Shown here: positions 34,824-42,659 of the stretch, piece after piece
Layout: each line of letters opens with the position of its first letter
Numbering within the stretch: position 1 is the first letter of the stretch
Assembly: GCA_018882725.1 (NCBI GenBank)
Contig: VERK01000001.1
Location: 1 to 43,758 of the forward strand
Length of the DNA stretch: 43,758 bases
Reading direction: 5' to 3'
Source: Actinomycetota bacterium
GTDB lineage: Bacteria > Actinomycetota > Acidimicrobiia > Acidimicrobiales > Ilumatobacteraceae
Program-made: the position numbers and the translations under genes
Notes under the pieces: model-generated
What the model was told of the DNA's origin: nothing
Database searches by the model: none
The model's input: the letters and a program-made list of their open reading frames with translations, nothing else

Positions 34824-36389
34824 TCAGTGGTCAGGCGACACGATCAGCGCACGGTCGACCAGGCGGTCGATGCGCTGTTGGATGAGATCGTCGAGAACGG
34901 TCTCATCAGTCGTCGGCTCATCGTTCACCTCGACGACCACGAGTCCGGCCTCGATGTCGCGTCGGGCGGCTGCGGTGAGGCCGAGTCGATCCCGGGTGCC
35001 GTCCATCGCCACCAACAGCGATCGTTCGAGATCGTCGAGAGTGACTTCCTCGTGGCGAAGGTTGGTGACCACCGATGAAGGCTGAGCGGCCTGAGCGCGA
35101 GCGACGGCGAAGCCGACGGGTCGGTCGGGTAACTCCTCGGCGAACGGCCGCTTCCAGGTTCCGACCAGAAGACGACCTTCGATGAAGCCGTCTCGTACCC
35201 ACGCGAGTACTCGATCGGCACAGTCGGAGCCGACCTGGTTGGCGACGAGATCGATCAACTCGGCGACGGGTAGTCCGTGGCGGCCAGCCCGGGCGACGTG
35301 CCACGGCGCGAGAACCGCTACGGGGTCGCCCGATGTGACTTGGAAGTTTCCGTCGTCCCCGATCGACACTTCGATGTCGTCATCCAGATCGAGTTCGACG
35401 TCACCGTCGTCGTTGACGGCCAAGTTCGCAACGATCATCGACGTGAAGCGATCCGGATCGAAGTCGTACGACACCGGCGAACCTCTGCGCACCAATAGTG
35501 AACGGCGGAAATGTCGCAAGGTCAACAGGTCGAGTAGTTGTTGCGACTCGACGTGAGCGACCTGCTGATCGGCACTGCGGGCTCGCTCGCGAACGATTCG
35601 CCCACCCTCTTCGCCCAGTTGCTCGGGGACGACGCTGAGAATTTCGGCGTCGGTCACGTAGTCGAGCCCGACGTCATTCGCGGCCTTCACGAAATCGGTG
35701 AAGTAGCACGGAACGTTGTCGTCGACGAGGTGCTCGAAATAGAGGTAACGGTCGGACAGTCGCGAGAGCAGAGTCAATTCGCTGTCGAGCCAGGTCTTCA
35801 GTGGAAGTGTTTCGGGCACGCGCTCGCCGAGAAGTTGCATGAACGAACGGGCCGAATCGATTCGTGCCCGTGGCTCATCCGGGGGTACCTCGAGAGCGAA
35901 CATCGAGCGGAGCATCCCGCGAGCGTGCCATCCGGGATACGTGTTGTAACTCACGTAGGCGATGCCGTGCTCGTCGAGATGTCGAGCACACACCTCGAGG
36001 ATTGCCCGACGCGCGTCCTCGGGAACCCACGAGTACACGCCGTGGCAGATGATGTAGTCGAACGCACCCCACTCGGTGGGTACGTCCCGGACATCCATGG
36101 CCTCGAAGCGAACGTTGGTGAGCCCAAGCTGGGAGGCGAACTCGCGAGCGGCGTCGATCTGTGACGGCGCCAAGTCGATTCCGACGAATTCGGCGCCAGG
36201 AAGCAGAGAAGCGAGTGGAATGAGGTGACCACCGCGAGCACAGCCGATCTCGAGGACGCGACATTCGTTCACTGGACGACTCGCGATTCCGGACAACAGT
36301 CCGAGGGTTCGCATCCAATCGGGGTGCGCCATCCAGAACGGAAGATTCTCGTACTGAAGCGTGTCGTAGGCCTGGTCGGCGCTGTTCAT
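34824..36389 (-). CDS. Class I methyltransferase with methyltransferase-regulatory domain
   Basis: A 521-residue protein. The N-terminal SAM-binding domain has motif I VLEIGCARGG at residues 45-54, then GIDLAPSQI and DYIICHGVYSWVPE. The middle (about residues 210-300) matches the methyltransferase-regulatory domain type (YLYFEHLVDDNVPCYFTDFV), and an acidic, mostly helical C-terminal part of about 200 residues follows. Related two-domain enzymes in Rickettsia methylate lysines of outer-membrane protein OmpB, so protein methylation is one possibility; the target here is unknown. The ATG at 36389 overlaps the ABC-F stop (ATGA); the open frame to 36674 lies inside that gene. Confidence 0.82.
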   Translation of the reverse strand: MNSADQAYDTLQYENLPFWMAHPDWMRTLGLLSGIASRPVNECRVLEIGCARGGHLIPLASLLPGAEFVGIDLAPSQIDAAREFASQLGLTNVRFEAMDVRDVPTEWGAFDYIICHGVYSWVPEDARRAILEVCARHLDEHGIAYVSYNTYPGWHARGMLRSMFALEVPPDEPRARIDSARSFMQLLGERVPETLPLKTWLDSELTLLSRLSDRYLYFEHLVDDNVPCYFTDFVKAANDVGLDYVTDAEILSVVPEQLGEEGGRIVRERARSADQQVAHVESQQLLDLLTLRHFRRSLLVRRGSPVSYDFDPDRFTSMIVANLAVNDDGDVELDLDDDIEVSIGDDGNFQVTSGDPVAVLAPWHVARAGRHGLPVAELIDLVANQVGSDCADRVLAWVRDGFIEGRLLVGTWKRPFAEELPDRPVGFAVARAQAAQPSSVVTNLRHEEVTLDDLERSLLVAMDGTRDRLGLTAAARRDIEAGLVVVEVNDEPTTDETVLDDLIQQRIDRLVDRALIVSPDH

Positions 36390-38020
36390 GAGAGCGAGGT
36401 GAGTGGTTTGGCCAGTTTGATGGAAGCGGTGGTGTCGGGAGCGGCCAGGGCCTTCATCGCGACGTCGAAGTCGGGGAGAGCAAAGACTTCGCCACCATCG
36501 GTGATCATGATGAACCGGTCGAGCGTTTCGAGGAACGTGCGATCGTGACTCACCGCGATCACGGTTCCCTCGAATCCGTCGAGAGCGAGCTCGAGCGCTT
36601 CGGACGATTCGATGTCGAGGTTGTCGGTGGGTTCGTCGAGCAACAGAACGTTGTGGCCATCCAGTTCGAGACACAGAATCTCGAGCCGGGCCTTCTGTCC
36701 GCCCGAGAGGGTCGGAAACTCCTGGCGCGCGTTGACGTGTAGTCCGTAGCGGGCCAGTGCGCGCATCGACTTCTCTTCGTCCACCAGACGATCACGAACG
36801 ATGTCGAGCGCGGTTCGATTGGCGAACTCGGGTCGGTTGTTGACCTGCGTGAACATTCCGACCGACGTACGAGGGCCGAAGCCCACGATCCCTTCCGTGG
36901 GTTGACCCTTGCCGGCGAGAACGTCGAGCAAGTGGGTCTTGCCCGTGCCGTTCGGACCGATCAGGCCCACGCGCTCGCCGTGATGGATCTCCTCCGAGAA
37001 CGGAAGGAACAATCCGTCGATCGCAACATCGTCGAGTTTGGCCACGCGGCGAGCAGCGTCGGCGCCGCGCAAGCGAACGTGAATCTTCTGGTCGGGTACG
37101 GGCGGCGGTGGCGGACCAGCAGCCACGAACTTCTCCCAACGCGTTTCGGCGGCATTGGCCTTGGTCGCGTTCTTGAAGTTCTGCGCGGCTCGCTGCTTCA
37201 TGATCTTCATATGGTGGAACAGACGACGTTCTTCGTCGTTCCACCGCTTCAGATCGTCGCCCAGTTGCTCTTGTCGTTTGGCCCGAGCCTCGGGGAAAGT
37301 CGTATACGAGCCGCCGTGCACCCACGCGCCCGATCCCTCGATCACGACGATCTTGTTGGCCACGCGTTCGAGGAGTCGGCGGTCGTGGCTCACCATCAGG
37401 ATCGTCGACTTGGTTTCGAGGATTCGGTCCTCGAGCCAACCGCGCGTCGGAATGTCGAGATAGTTGTCGGGCTCGTCGAGGAGCAGAACGTCAGAACCCG
37501 ACGTGAGTAGCAAGTCGAGGACGAGTCGCTTGCGCTCACCACCGGACAGCTCGGAAACCAGGCGTCGCGCGAAGTCGTCGATCTTGGTCTTGACACTGCG
37601 GTCCGCAGCCGCGTGCCACTTGGTCTCGAGTTCGTAGCCGCCGAGATCACCCCAGTCGGCCAATGCCTCGGCGTACTCCATACCGTCGTCGTTCCCGAGG
37701 TTGCGCTCGGCGGCGGCGAGGCGACGACCGGCCTGCCGGAGTTGTGTGGGTGCGACTTCGATGAGCATGTCGCGTAGCGAGTCGGTCGGTCGTGACATAC
37801 CCACGTCCTGGGTCATCGACAGCATCGTGCCGAGCACATTGAACTCGCCCTCGTCGGCTTCGATCACTCCGGAAAGGATCCGCAGAATCGTGCTCTTGCC
37901 GACTCCGTTGGCGCCGACCAGGGCCGCATGTTCGCCCGGCGCCACACCGAACGAGACGTCGAAGAAGAGTTGGTCTCCGCCGGGTGGTGCGTATGCGAGT
38001 TCGGAGACCGTGATGCTCAC
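36386..38020 (-). CDS. ABC-F family ATPase (ribosome-associated)
   Basis: A 544-residue protein with two ABC ATPase domains and no transmembrane segment, the ABC-F layout of translation factors and ribosome-protection proteins. Domain 1 has Walker A GANGVGKST (36-44), signature LSGGERKR and DEPDNYLD. Domain 2 has GPNGTGKTH, LSGGQKAR and DEPTDNLD. Between them is a charged interdomain linker (about residues 235-300) ending in five consecutive prolines. Housekeeping and antibiotic-resistance ABC-Fs cannot be separated by eye. The GTG at 38020 has GAGAAT six bases upstream. The stop overlaps the methyltransferase ATG. Confidence 0.88.
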   Translation of the reverse strand: MSITVSELAYAPPGGDQLFFDVSFGVAPGEHAALVGANGVGKSTILRILSGVIEADEGEFNVLGTMLSMTQDVGMSRPTDSLRDMLIEVAPTQLRQAGRRLAAAERNLGNDDGMEYAEALADWGDLGGYELETKWHAAADRSVKTKIDDFARRLVSELSGGERKRLVLDLLLTSGSDVLLLDEPDNYLDIPTRGWLEDRILETKSTILMVSHDRRLLERVANKIVVIEGSGAWVHGGSYTTFPEARAKRQEQLGDDLKRWNDEERRLFHHMKIMKQRAAQNFKNATKANAAETRWEKFVAAGPPPPPVPDQKIHVRLRGADAARRVAKLDDVAIDGLFLPFSEEIHHGERVGLIGPNGTGKTHLLDVLAGKGQPTEGIVGFGPRTSVGMFTQVNNRPEFANRTALDIVRDRLVDEEKSMRALARYGLHVNARQEFPTLSGGQKARLEILCLELDGHNVLLLDEPTDNLDIESSEALELALDGFEGTVIAVSHDRTFLETLDRFIMITDGGEVFALPDFDVAMKALAAPDTTASIKLAKPLTSLS

Positions 38021-38053
38021 GCGGTCATTCTCGCGCCGCGCCGACCGAAACGG

Positions 38054-39472
38054 TCACGACACGTAAAGCCGAACCTGATCGCTTTCGAAGCCACTGGCGA
38101 GAATCTCCAGACGACCGTCGTTATTGAGATCGACCACCATCATCGAGCCAGCCTGTGCGTAGCCGGTCTGCAGCACGCGGGTGTTGAAAGCCGACGGTCC
38201 GGTCTGCTCGAGAATGAAGAGCCGGTCGTCGCCGTCACCGGAGACAGCGAGATCGACATCGCCATCGGCATCGATGTCACCCCAACCGAACACTCCGGGT
38301 GCGGCCTGGAACGCAGTACCGACACTCGGACGCGAGACGATCCCGGAACTCAGAAGTTGAACCGACCACTCGGCTCGCGGATCGGCTCCGGGTGTCAAGC
38401 GATAGACACCCGACTCCACTTGGCCCGGCTTGGTGGTGTTGGTGTGGTTCGACGCGACCCAACCGAATGTTCCGGGGCCGTCGATATCCGGGACGAGCGA
38501 CACCTGGATCACCTTTCCGATGGATGACGTGATCACGTGCTTCTGCCACGTGGGCAGACCATCGGTGCCAGCCGGCAGTTGTTCGAACCAGATGGCGCTC
38601 TCGGGTGTCAGGAAGTATTGACCCGACACGATGTCGAGATCACCGTCAGCGTCCACGTCGGCCGCCACTGGTAGCGAACCACCACCCTGGCCGATCGGAT
38701 GCGCAGATGTCTCGAAGCCATCGGCGGTTCCGCGGAACCACACCGTGTTCGCATCGGTCGACGTCTCACCGATCGCGACGATGTCGAGCACACCGTCACC
38801 GTCGATGTCGGCGACAGCGGGACGGTGGTAGAACTCGGTCGCACCCTTGGCCACCAGGTCGATGGCCTCGAACTTCGCCATGCCACCTTCGATTCCGACG
38901 TTCTCCCAGATGACGAGCGCGCCGCACGGACCGACGGTACCGATGGAAGCACACACGAAGAATCCGATGCCGCCGATGATGTCGGTGTCGCCGTCACCGT
39001 CGAGGTCGCCGACCCACGGTTGATTGAAGAAGTAGTAACCATCATCGGTCGTCACGACGTCATCGCGCACGAAGCTGATAGGGCCCCCCGTTTGGTACAG
39101 CACCGCCAGCGTGCTGGTTCCGACCGTCACGTTTTTCATGTCGATGTCGCCGAAACCGTTGACGAGAATTTCGAGAATGCCGTCGCCGTTGAAGTCGGCG
39201 GCCGTGGCACCCGCGGCTCCACCGAACCCGTCGACGAGAGTGTGGTAACTGAACGCGGCATCGTCGGCCGCGGTGCCGACCTCGATCGCTCCGGTGGCGA
39301 ACGGTGGCACGGTCGTGGTGGGCGCTTCCGTGACCGGAGCTTCGGTTGCCGGCGGGGCGGAGGACGCTGAAGTCGATTCAACCGGGGCCGATTCCGAGTC
39401 GCCACCTCCGCAGGCGGCGACGGCCAACAATGAAACGAGTGATGACACGACACTGAACCGTTTGAACGACAT
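38054..39472 (-). CDS. FG-GAP/VCBS-repeat lipoprotein
   Basis: A 472-residue exported protein with a lipobox VAAC ending at Cys21, so the mature protein is lipid-anchored. A Ser/Thr/Pro-rich spacer (about residues 25-60) leads to a beta-propeller of FG-GAP/VCBS repeats. Each carries a calcium-binding DxDxDG-type loop: DFNGDGILEI, DLDGDGDTDI, DIDGDGVLDI, DVDADGDLDI, DIDADGDVDL and DLNNDGRLEI. Such propellers bind partners or surfaces rather than catalyse. The ATG at 39472 has GGAGGGGA just upstream; the ORF start 12 bases earlier overlaps it. It is flanked by metabolic genes that give no hint of its ligand. Confidence 0.85.
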   Translation of the reverse strand: MSFKRFSVVSSLVSLLAVAACGGGDSESAPVESTSASSAPPATEAPVTEAPTTTVPPFATGAIEVGTAADDAAFSYHTLVDGFGGAAGATAADFNGDGILEILVNGFGDIDMKNVTVGTSTLAVLYQTGGPISFVRDDVVTTDDGYYFFNQPWVGDLDGDGDTDIIGGIGFFVCASIGTVGPCGALVIWENVGIEGGMAKFEAIDLVAKGATEFYHRPAVADIDGDGVLDIVAIGETSTDANTVWFRGTADGFETSAHPIGQGGGSLPVAADVDADGDLDIVSGQYFLTPESAIWFEQLPAGTDGLPTWQKHVITSSIGKVIQVSLVPDIDGPGTFGWVASNHTNTTKPGQVESGVYRLTPGADPRAEWSVQLLSSGIVSRPSVGTAFQAAPGVFGWGDIDADGDVDLAVSGDGDDRLFILEQTGPSAFNTRVLQTGYAQAGSMMVVDLNNDGRLEILASGFESDQVRLYVS

Positions 39473-39483
39473 GTTCCCCTCCA

Positions 39484-39508
39484 ACAGTCGGACTTTTCGT
39501 CGACTGTA
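39484..39508 (-). promoter_or_regulatory. Promoter with inverted repeat before the lipoprotein gene
   Basis: On the minus strand TACAGT (plus-strand positions 39503-39508) would start a transcript near 39496 with a leader of about 24 bases carrying GGAGGGGA. The inverted repeat ACAGTCG (39484-39490) / CGACTGT (39501-39507) overlaps this -10 and spans the start point, so it could be an operator. Confidence 0.4.
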
Positions 39509-39539
39509 GTCGGCCGGGTGCGTCGCTGTATTCGGGTGG

Positions 39540-40556
39540 TCAGTGAGCGATCTTCACCAACAGCTTTCCGCGGTGACCACCGCTCATCAAGATGTCGAGT
39601 GCTCGTGGGAACGATTCGACGCCGGTCTCCACGTGCTCGGGCATCACGAGATCGCCGCGGCTCAGCCACTGCGTCAACTGTGCTTCGGCAGCGGCGTAGG
39701 CGTGTTCGAAGTGGAAGACCGCGAAACCCTCCATGACCGCTTGACGCTCGGCAAGTTTGAGATAGTTCCGTGGTCCGCGGACGTTCTTCATGTCGTCGTA
39801 TTGCGAGATCGCGCCACAGATCACGATGCGTGAACCACGATGAATGTTCATGAGAACGGCGTCGAGGACGTCACCGCCCACATTGTCGAAGAAAACGTCG
39901 ACTCCATTGGGAAGAAGATCGCGGAGTCGCGCTTCCACATCGTCGTTGCGGTAGTCGATGGCAGCGTCGTAGCCGAGTTCATCGACGAGGAAGCGGCACT
40001 TCTCGGGTCCGCCGGCGATGCCGATGACCGGTGACGCTCCGAGCAGGCGAGCGATCTGGCCGGCGACCGAACCAACGGCACCTGCAGCAGCCGACACCAC
40101 GACTGATTGTCCTGCGCTCACGTGACCGACTTCGGTGAGTCCGACATACGCGGTGAGGCCGGTGGTGAGTCCGAGGGCACCGAGCCAGGCCCGCGGCGGA
40201 ACGACCGATGTGTCGAGGCGACGCATCATGAACCCGGGCATGGTGGCGAACGTCTGTGAACACAACGGTCCGAACACCCAGTCACCGACGGCAAGCCCTT
40301 CGAATCGTGATTCGACCACTTGGCCGACGCCGAGAGCCGGGATCACTCCACCGATCTGGGCACCTTGATGGAAGCTCTCTTCTTCGAGAGTCGTGCGAAT
40401 GAACGCATCGATGCCGAGGTGATCGACGGCCACGACGACCTGCCCATCGTCGGGCGCGAGCGCGTCGTCGTCGAGAAATGTGAAGTCGGATGCCTGCGGT
40501 CGACCCTGAGGTCGCCGAGCCAGAACGATACGAGGGTTCGGTCGATTGCTTCGCAC
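39540..40556 (-). CDS. Zinc-independent MDR family NADP-dependent oxidoreductase
   Basis: A 338-residue medium-chain reductase of the leukotriene B4 dehydrogenase / prostaglandin reductase / CurA group. It has RIVLARRPQGRPQASDF at the N-terminus, the region GVIPALGVGQVVESRFEGLAVGDWVFG, the glycine motif AAAGAVGSVAGQIARL and YDAAIDYRNDD. These enzymes reduce carbon-carbon double bonds of enones with NADPH. The GTG at 40556 follows the stop of the SDR gene by four bases, so the two form an operon. The longer open frame to 40709 lies inside the SDR gene and is rejected. Confidence 0.88.
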   Translation of the reverse strand: MRSNRPNPRIVLARRPQGRPQASDFTFLDDDALAPDDGQVVVAVDHLGIDAFIRTTLEEESFHQGAQIGGVIPALGVGQVVESRFEGLAVGDWVFGPLCSQTFATMPGFMMRRLDTSVVPPRAWLGALGLTTGLTAYVGLTEVGHVSAGQSVVVSAAAGAVGSVAGQIARLLGASPVIGIAGGPEKCRFLVDELGYDAAIDYRNDDVEARLRDLLPNGVDVFFDNVGGDVLDAVLMNIHRGSRIVICGAISQYDDMKNVRGPRNYLKLAERQAVMEGFAVFHFEHAYAAAEAQLTQWLSRGDLVMPEHVETGVESFPRALDILMSGGHRGKLLVKIAH

Positions 40557-40560
40557 GGTG

Positions 40561-41328
40561 TCAGAGGCCCCCGTCGATTCCGATGATCTGACCAGTGACC
40601 CAACTCGATGCGGGTGACACGAGATACAGCGCGGCCAAACCGAGGTCTTCGGGTGTTCCGAGACGGCGCATCGGCAGACGAAGGATCTTCTCCAGTCGGG
40701 GAAGATCACCCTCTTCGAGACGCATCGCCTTCATCATGATCTCGGTGGGTACGGCTCCGGGCATGATGCAGTTCACGCGAATGCGCGGGCCGAGTTCTTT
40801 GGCGTAGGTCATCGTGAGTGAGTTGACGGCGGCCTTCGCGGCGGCGTAGTGACCGCTCCCCATCACCGTGGAGACCGCGGCCTTCGATGAGATGTTCACG
40901 ATGCGACCGCCGTCGCGCATCATTCGCGCCGCGGTGTTGGTGCACACCCAGATGGACGTGAGGTTGAGGCGCATGGTGGCGTCCCACTCCTCGCGAGGCA
41001 GATCGACGAGCGGTGTCTGGATCGGCGAACCACCCGCGTTGTTGATGAGAATGTCGAGCGATCCGAATTCGTCGATCGCCCGCTGGCAGAGCGACCGCAC
41101 GGCGTCGTCGTCGGTCACATCGGTGGGTACGGCGATGGCGCGACCACCGCTCGCTCTGATGTCACTCGCCACCCGCTCCACTTCATCGGCTCGTCGAGCT
41201 GCACACACCACGGCTGCTCCGGCCCCGGCCAACGCGTGGGCGATTCCTTCGCCGATGCCCCGGCCGGCTCCGGTCACGATCGCCACGTCGTCGCCCAGAT
41301 CGAACATGCGTCGCACGTTCTCGTTCAC
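40561..41328 (-). CDS. Short-chain dehydrogenase/reductase
   Basis: A 255-residue classical SDR with TGAGRGIGEG near residue 19, NNAGG, Ser in NISSKAAV and the catalytic YAAAKAAV. The C-terminus GQIIGIDGGL is typical. AARRADEVERV after strand two indicates a preference for NADP(H), by inference. The GTG at 41328 follows AAGGGGGAC; the open frame extends to 41592 but overlaps the divergent TetR gene. It is first in a two-gene operon with the MDR reductase, and its control region contains a candidate TetR operator. Confidence 0.88.
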   Translation of the reverse strand: MNENVRRMFDLGDDVAIVTGAGRGIGEGIAHALAGAGAAVVCAARRADEVERVASDIRASGGRAIAVPTDVTDDDAVRSLCQRAIDEFGSLDILINNAGGSPIQTPLVDLPREEWDATMRLNLTSIWVCTNTAARMMRDGGRIVNISSKAAVSTVMGSGHYAAAKAAVNSLTMTYAKELGPRIRVNCIMPGAVPTEIMMKAMRLEEGDLPRLEKILRLPMRRLGTPEDLGLAALYLVSPASSWVTGQIIGIDGGL

Positions 41329-41437
41329 GATGTCCCCCTTCGTGCTCCCCCGGGAGCGTCCCGCGGGGAAGTTACCACGGGTAAGAAACTGCCCGAACCC
41401 GTCTTCGAGGGGTCGGGCGTTGGGCCAGAATGTCGCC
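41329..41437. promoter_or_regulatory. Divergent control region, SDR operon / tetR
   Basis: The 109 bases hold TAACTT on the minus strand (41369-41374), suited as -10 for the SDR operon with a leader of about 34 bases. CAGAAT on the plus strand (41426-41431) lies exactly six bases before the TetR GTG. The palindrome TTACC-ACG-GGTAA (41372-41384) overlaps the SDR -10 element. Confidence 0.45.
41372..41384. promoter_or_regulatory. Candidate TetR operator
   Basis: TTACC and GGTAA form a perfect 5-base inverted repeat around ACG. Its overlap with the -10 of the SDR/MDR operon and its place in the divergent gap beside a tetR gene fit a repressor site. Arms are short for the TetR family, so this is tentative. 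Confidence 0.4.
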
Positions 41438-42055
41438 GTGACTCGTCCGCTCACCCGTCGCCCTGGTCGTCCGCTCGGCGGCCAGCTCGATGTGAGTCGC
41501 GACGTGGTCCTCGATGCGGCCGAGCGTGTGATCGCCCGTGACGGCGCCACTGCCTCCATCGATGCCATCGCGGCCGAAGCCGGGGTGACCAAGCCGATCG
41601 TCTACGACCGGGTCGGGTCGCGGGCCGATCTGGCCACCGCGCTGGCCGAGCGGCTGTCCGATCGCATGGCCGTGGCCGCTCGCGCCGCCCTCGATGGCCG
41701 CGGGTTCACCCGGTTGAGCCTGGCGTCGTTCATCGAGGCCAACCTGCGCACGGTGATCGAACACCGCGATCTGTTTCTCTATGTCACCGGCGGATCGACC
41801 GATCAGACCTCGCTCGGGCGTCTGGTGTTGGCCGAACAATCGGTGATCCCGCTGTCGATGGCCCTGAAGAACTGGCGTCAACGAGCCGTCCTCGACCCCT
41901 CGGTGTCCGACTCGTGGGCCTACGGGATGGTCGGGATGCTGCAGATGGCCTCGTTGTGGGTGATCGGTTCGCCCTCGGCCGACCCGCGGGTGGTGGCCGA
42001 TCAGTTGGCCGAACTCCTGTGGTACGGCCTGGTCGGAGAGCGCCGAACGGACTGA
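41438..42055 (+). CDS. TetR-family transcriptional regulator
   Basis: A 205-residue regulator. The N-terminal helix-turn-helix runs VSRDVVLDAAERVIARDGATASIDAIAAEAGVTKPIVYDRVGSR (about residues 18-62) in typical TetR form, followed by an all-helical ligand-binding domain. The C-terminal half (FIEANLRTVIEHRDLFLYVTGG) gives no ligand hint. The GTG at 41438 is preceded by CAGAAT at six bases; the open frame further upstream covers the control region and the SDR gene in reverse and is rejected. It most likely controls the divergent SDR/MDR operon and itself. Confidence 0.9.
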   Translation: MTRPLTRRPGRPLGGQLDVSRDVVLDAAERVIARDGATASIDAIAAEAGVTKPIVYDRVGSRADLATALAERLSDRMAVAARAALDGRGFTRLSLASFIEANLRTVIEHRDLFLYVTGGSTDQTSLGRLVLAEQSVIPLSMALKNWRQRAVLDPSVSDSWAYGMVGMLQMASLWVIGSPSADPRVVADQLAELLWYGLVGERRTD

Positions 42056-42126
42056 TCGTCCAATAATTACGACCCGTAGATTCGGGAGTGTGTCGGGTGT
42101 TACAGTCCCGACGGGGGGGAGAGAAC
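42056..42126 (+). promoter_or_regulatory. Promoter and hairpin before the PPOX gene
   Basis: TACAGT (42101-42106) is a plausible -10 giving a leader of about 14 bases with GGGGGGGAG as Shine-Dalgarno. It lies inside the inverted repeat GTCGGG (42092-42097) / CCCGAC (42107-42112). The repeat could be an operator; as RNA it would be mostly upstream of the transcription start. Confidence 0.4.
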
Positions 42127-42624
42127 ATGGGTTCTCAGGACAGTTACGAAGATTTGACCGAGTGCGCATTGTCGCCCGAGCTCGAGAAGAAGCTCGTCGA
42201 GTCACACGGCGAATGCGTGTTCATGTGGGCCAACAGCAAGGGCGAGCCGTTCGGCGTCGTCATGTCGTACATGCCCAAGGACGGCAAGTTGTGGCTCACG
42301 GCGGCGGCCACGCGCAAACGCATCCCGGCCCTGCGCCGCAATCCGCGTTCGGCGATCTGCATCAACAGCACCGGCGGAAAGATGGGCGGTGGCAAGACCG
42401 TCACGTACAAGGGCAACACCTTCATTCATGAAGATCGCGCCACCAAGGACTGGTTCTACCCCGAGTTCTCGCGACGCCTGCGCCCCGACAACGAAGCGGC
42501 TGCGCTTGCGTTTCAGAAGTTCCTCGATTCCCCGCACCGCGTGATCATGGAATTCGTCCCCGATTACACGTTGAGTTTCGATGCCGCCCTCATGTGGGCT
42601 CGTTCACCCGAAGTCGTCCAGTAA
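42127..42624 (+). CDS. PPOX-type flavin/F420-binding split-barrel protein
   Basis: A 165-residue protein with the split beta-barrel of the pyridoxamine 5'-phosphate oxidase superfamily. The pattern is CVFMWANSKGEPFGVVMSY, then KLWLTAAATRKRIPALRRNPRSAICI, in which the RxxxLxxxP helix is typical of FMN, F420 or heme binding members. Cofactor and reaction are not settled. The ATG at 42127 follows a strong GGGGGGGAGAG stretch. It lies 35 bases before the carotenoid oxygenase gene and probably shares its transcript. Confidence 0.8.
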   Translation: MGSQDSYEDLTECALSPELEKKLVESHGECVFMWANSKGEPFGVVMSYMPKDGKLWLTAAATRKRIPALRRNPRSAICINSTGGKMGGGKTVTYKGNTFIHEDRATKDWFYPEFSRRLRPDNEAAALAFQKFLDSPHRVIMEFVPDYTLSFDAALMWARSPEVVQ

Positions 42625-42648
42625 CCGAAGCCCAGAACCACAGACCTC

Positions 42649-42653
42649 AGGAG
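42649..42653 (+). promoter_or_regulatory. Shine-Dalgarno of the carotenoid oxygenase gene
   Basis: AGGAG lies six bases before the ATG at 42660 and favours it over the second in-frame ATG at 42666. Confidence 0.65.
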
Positions 42654-42659
42654 ATCCTC

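Noticed and set aside
40868..41437. N-terminal extension of the TetR protein by 190 residues
   Set aside because: The extension runs antisense through the SDR gene and its control region; the TetR fold begins just after the GTG at 41438.
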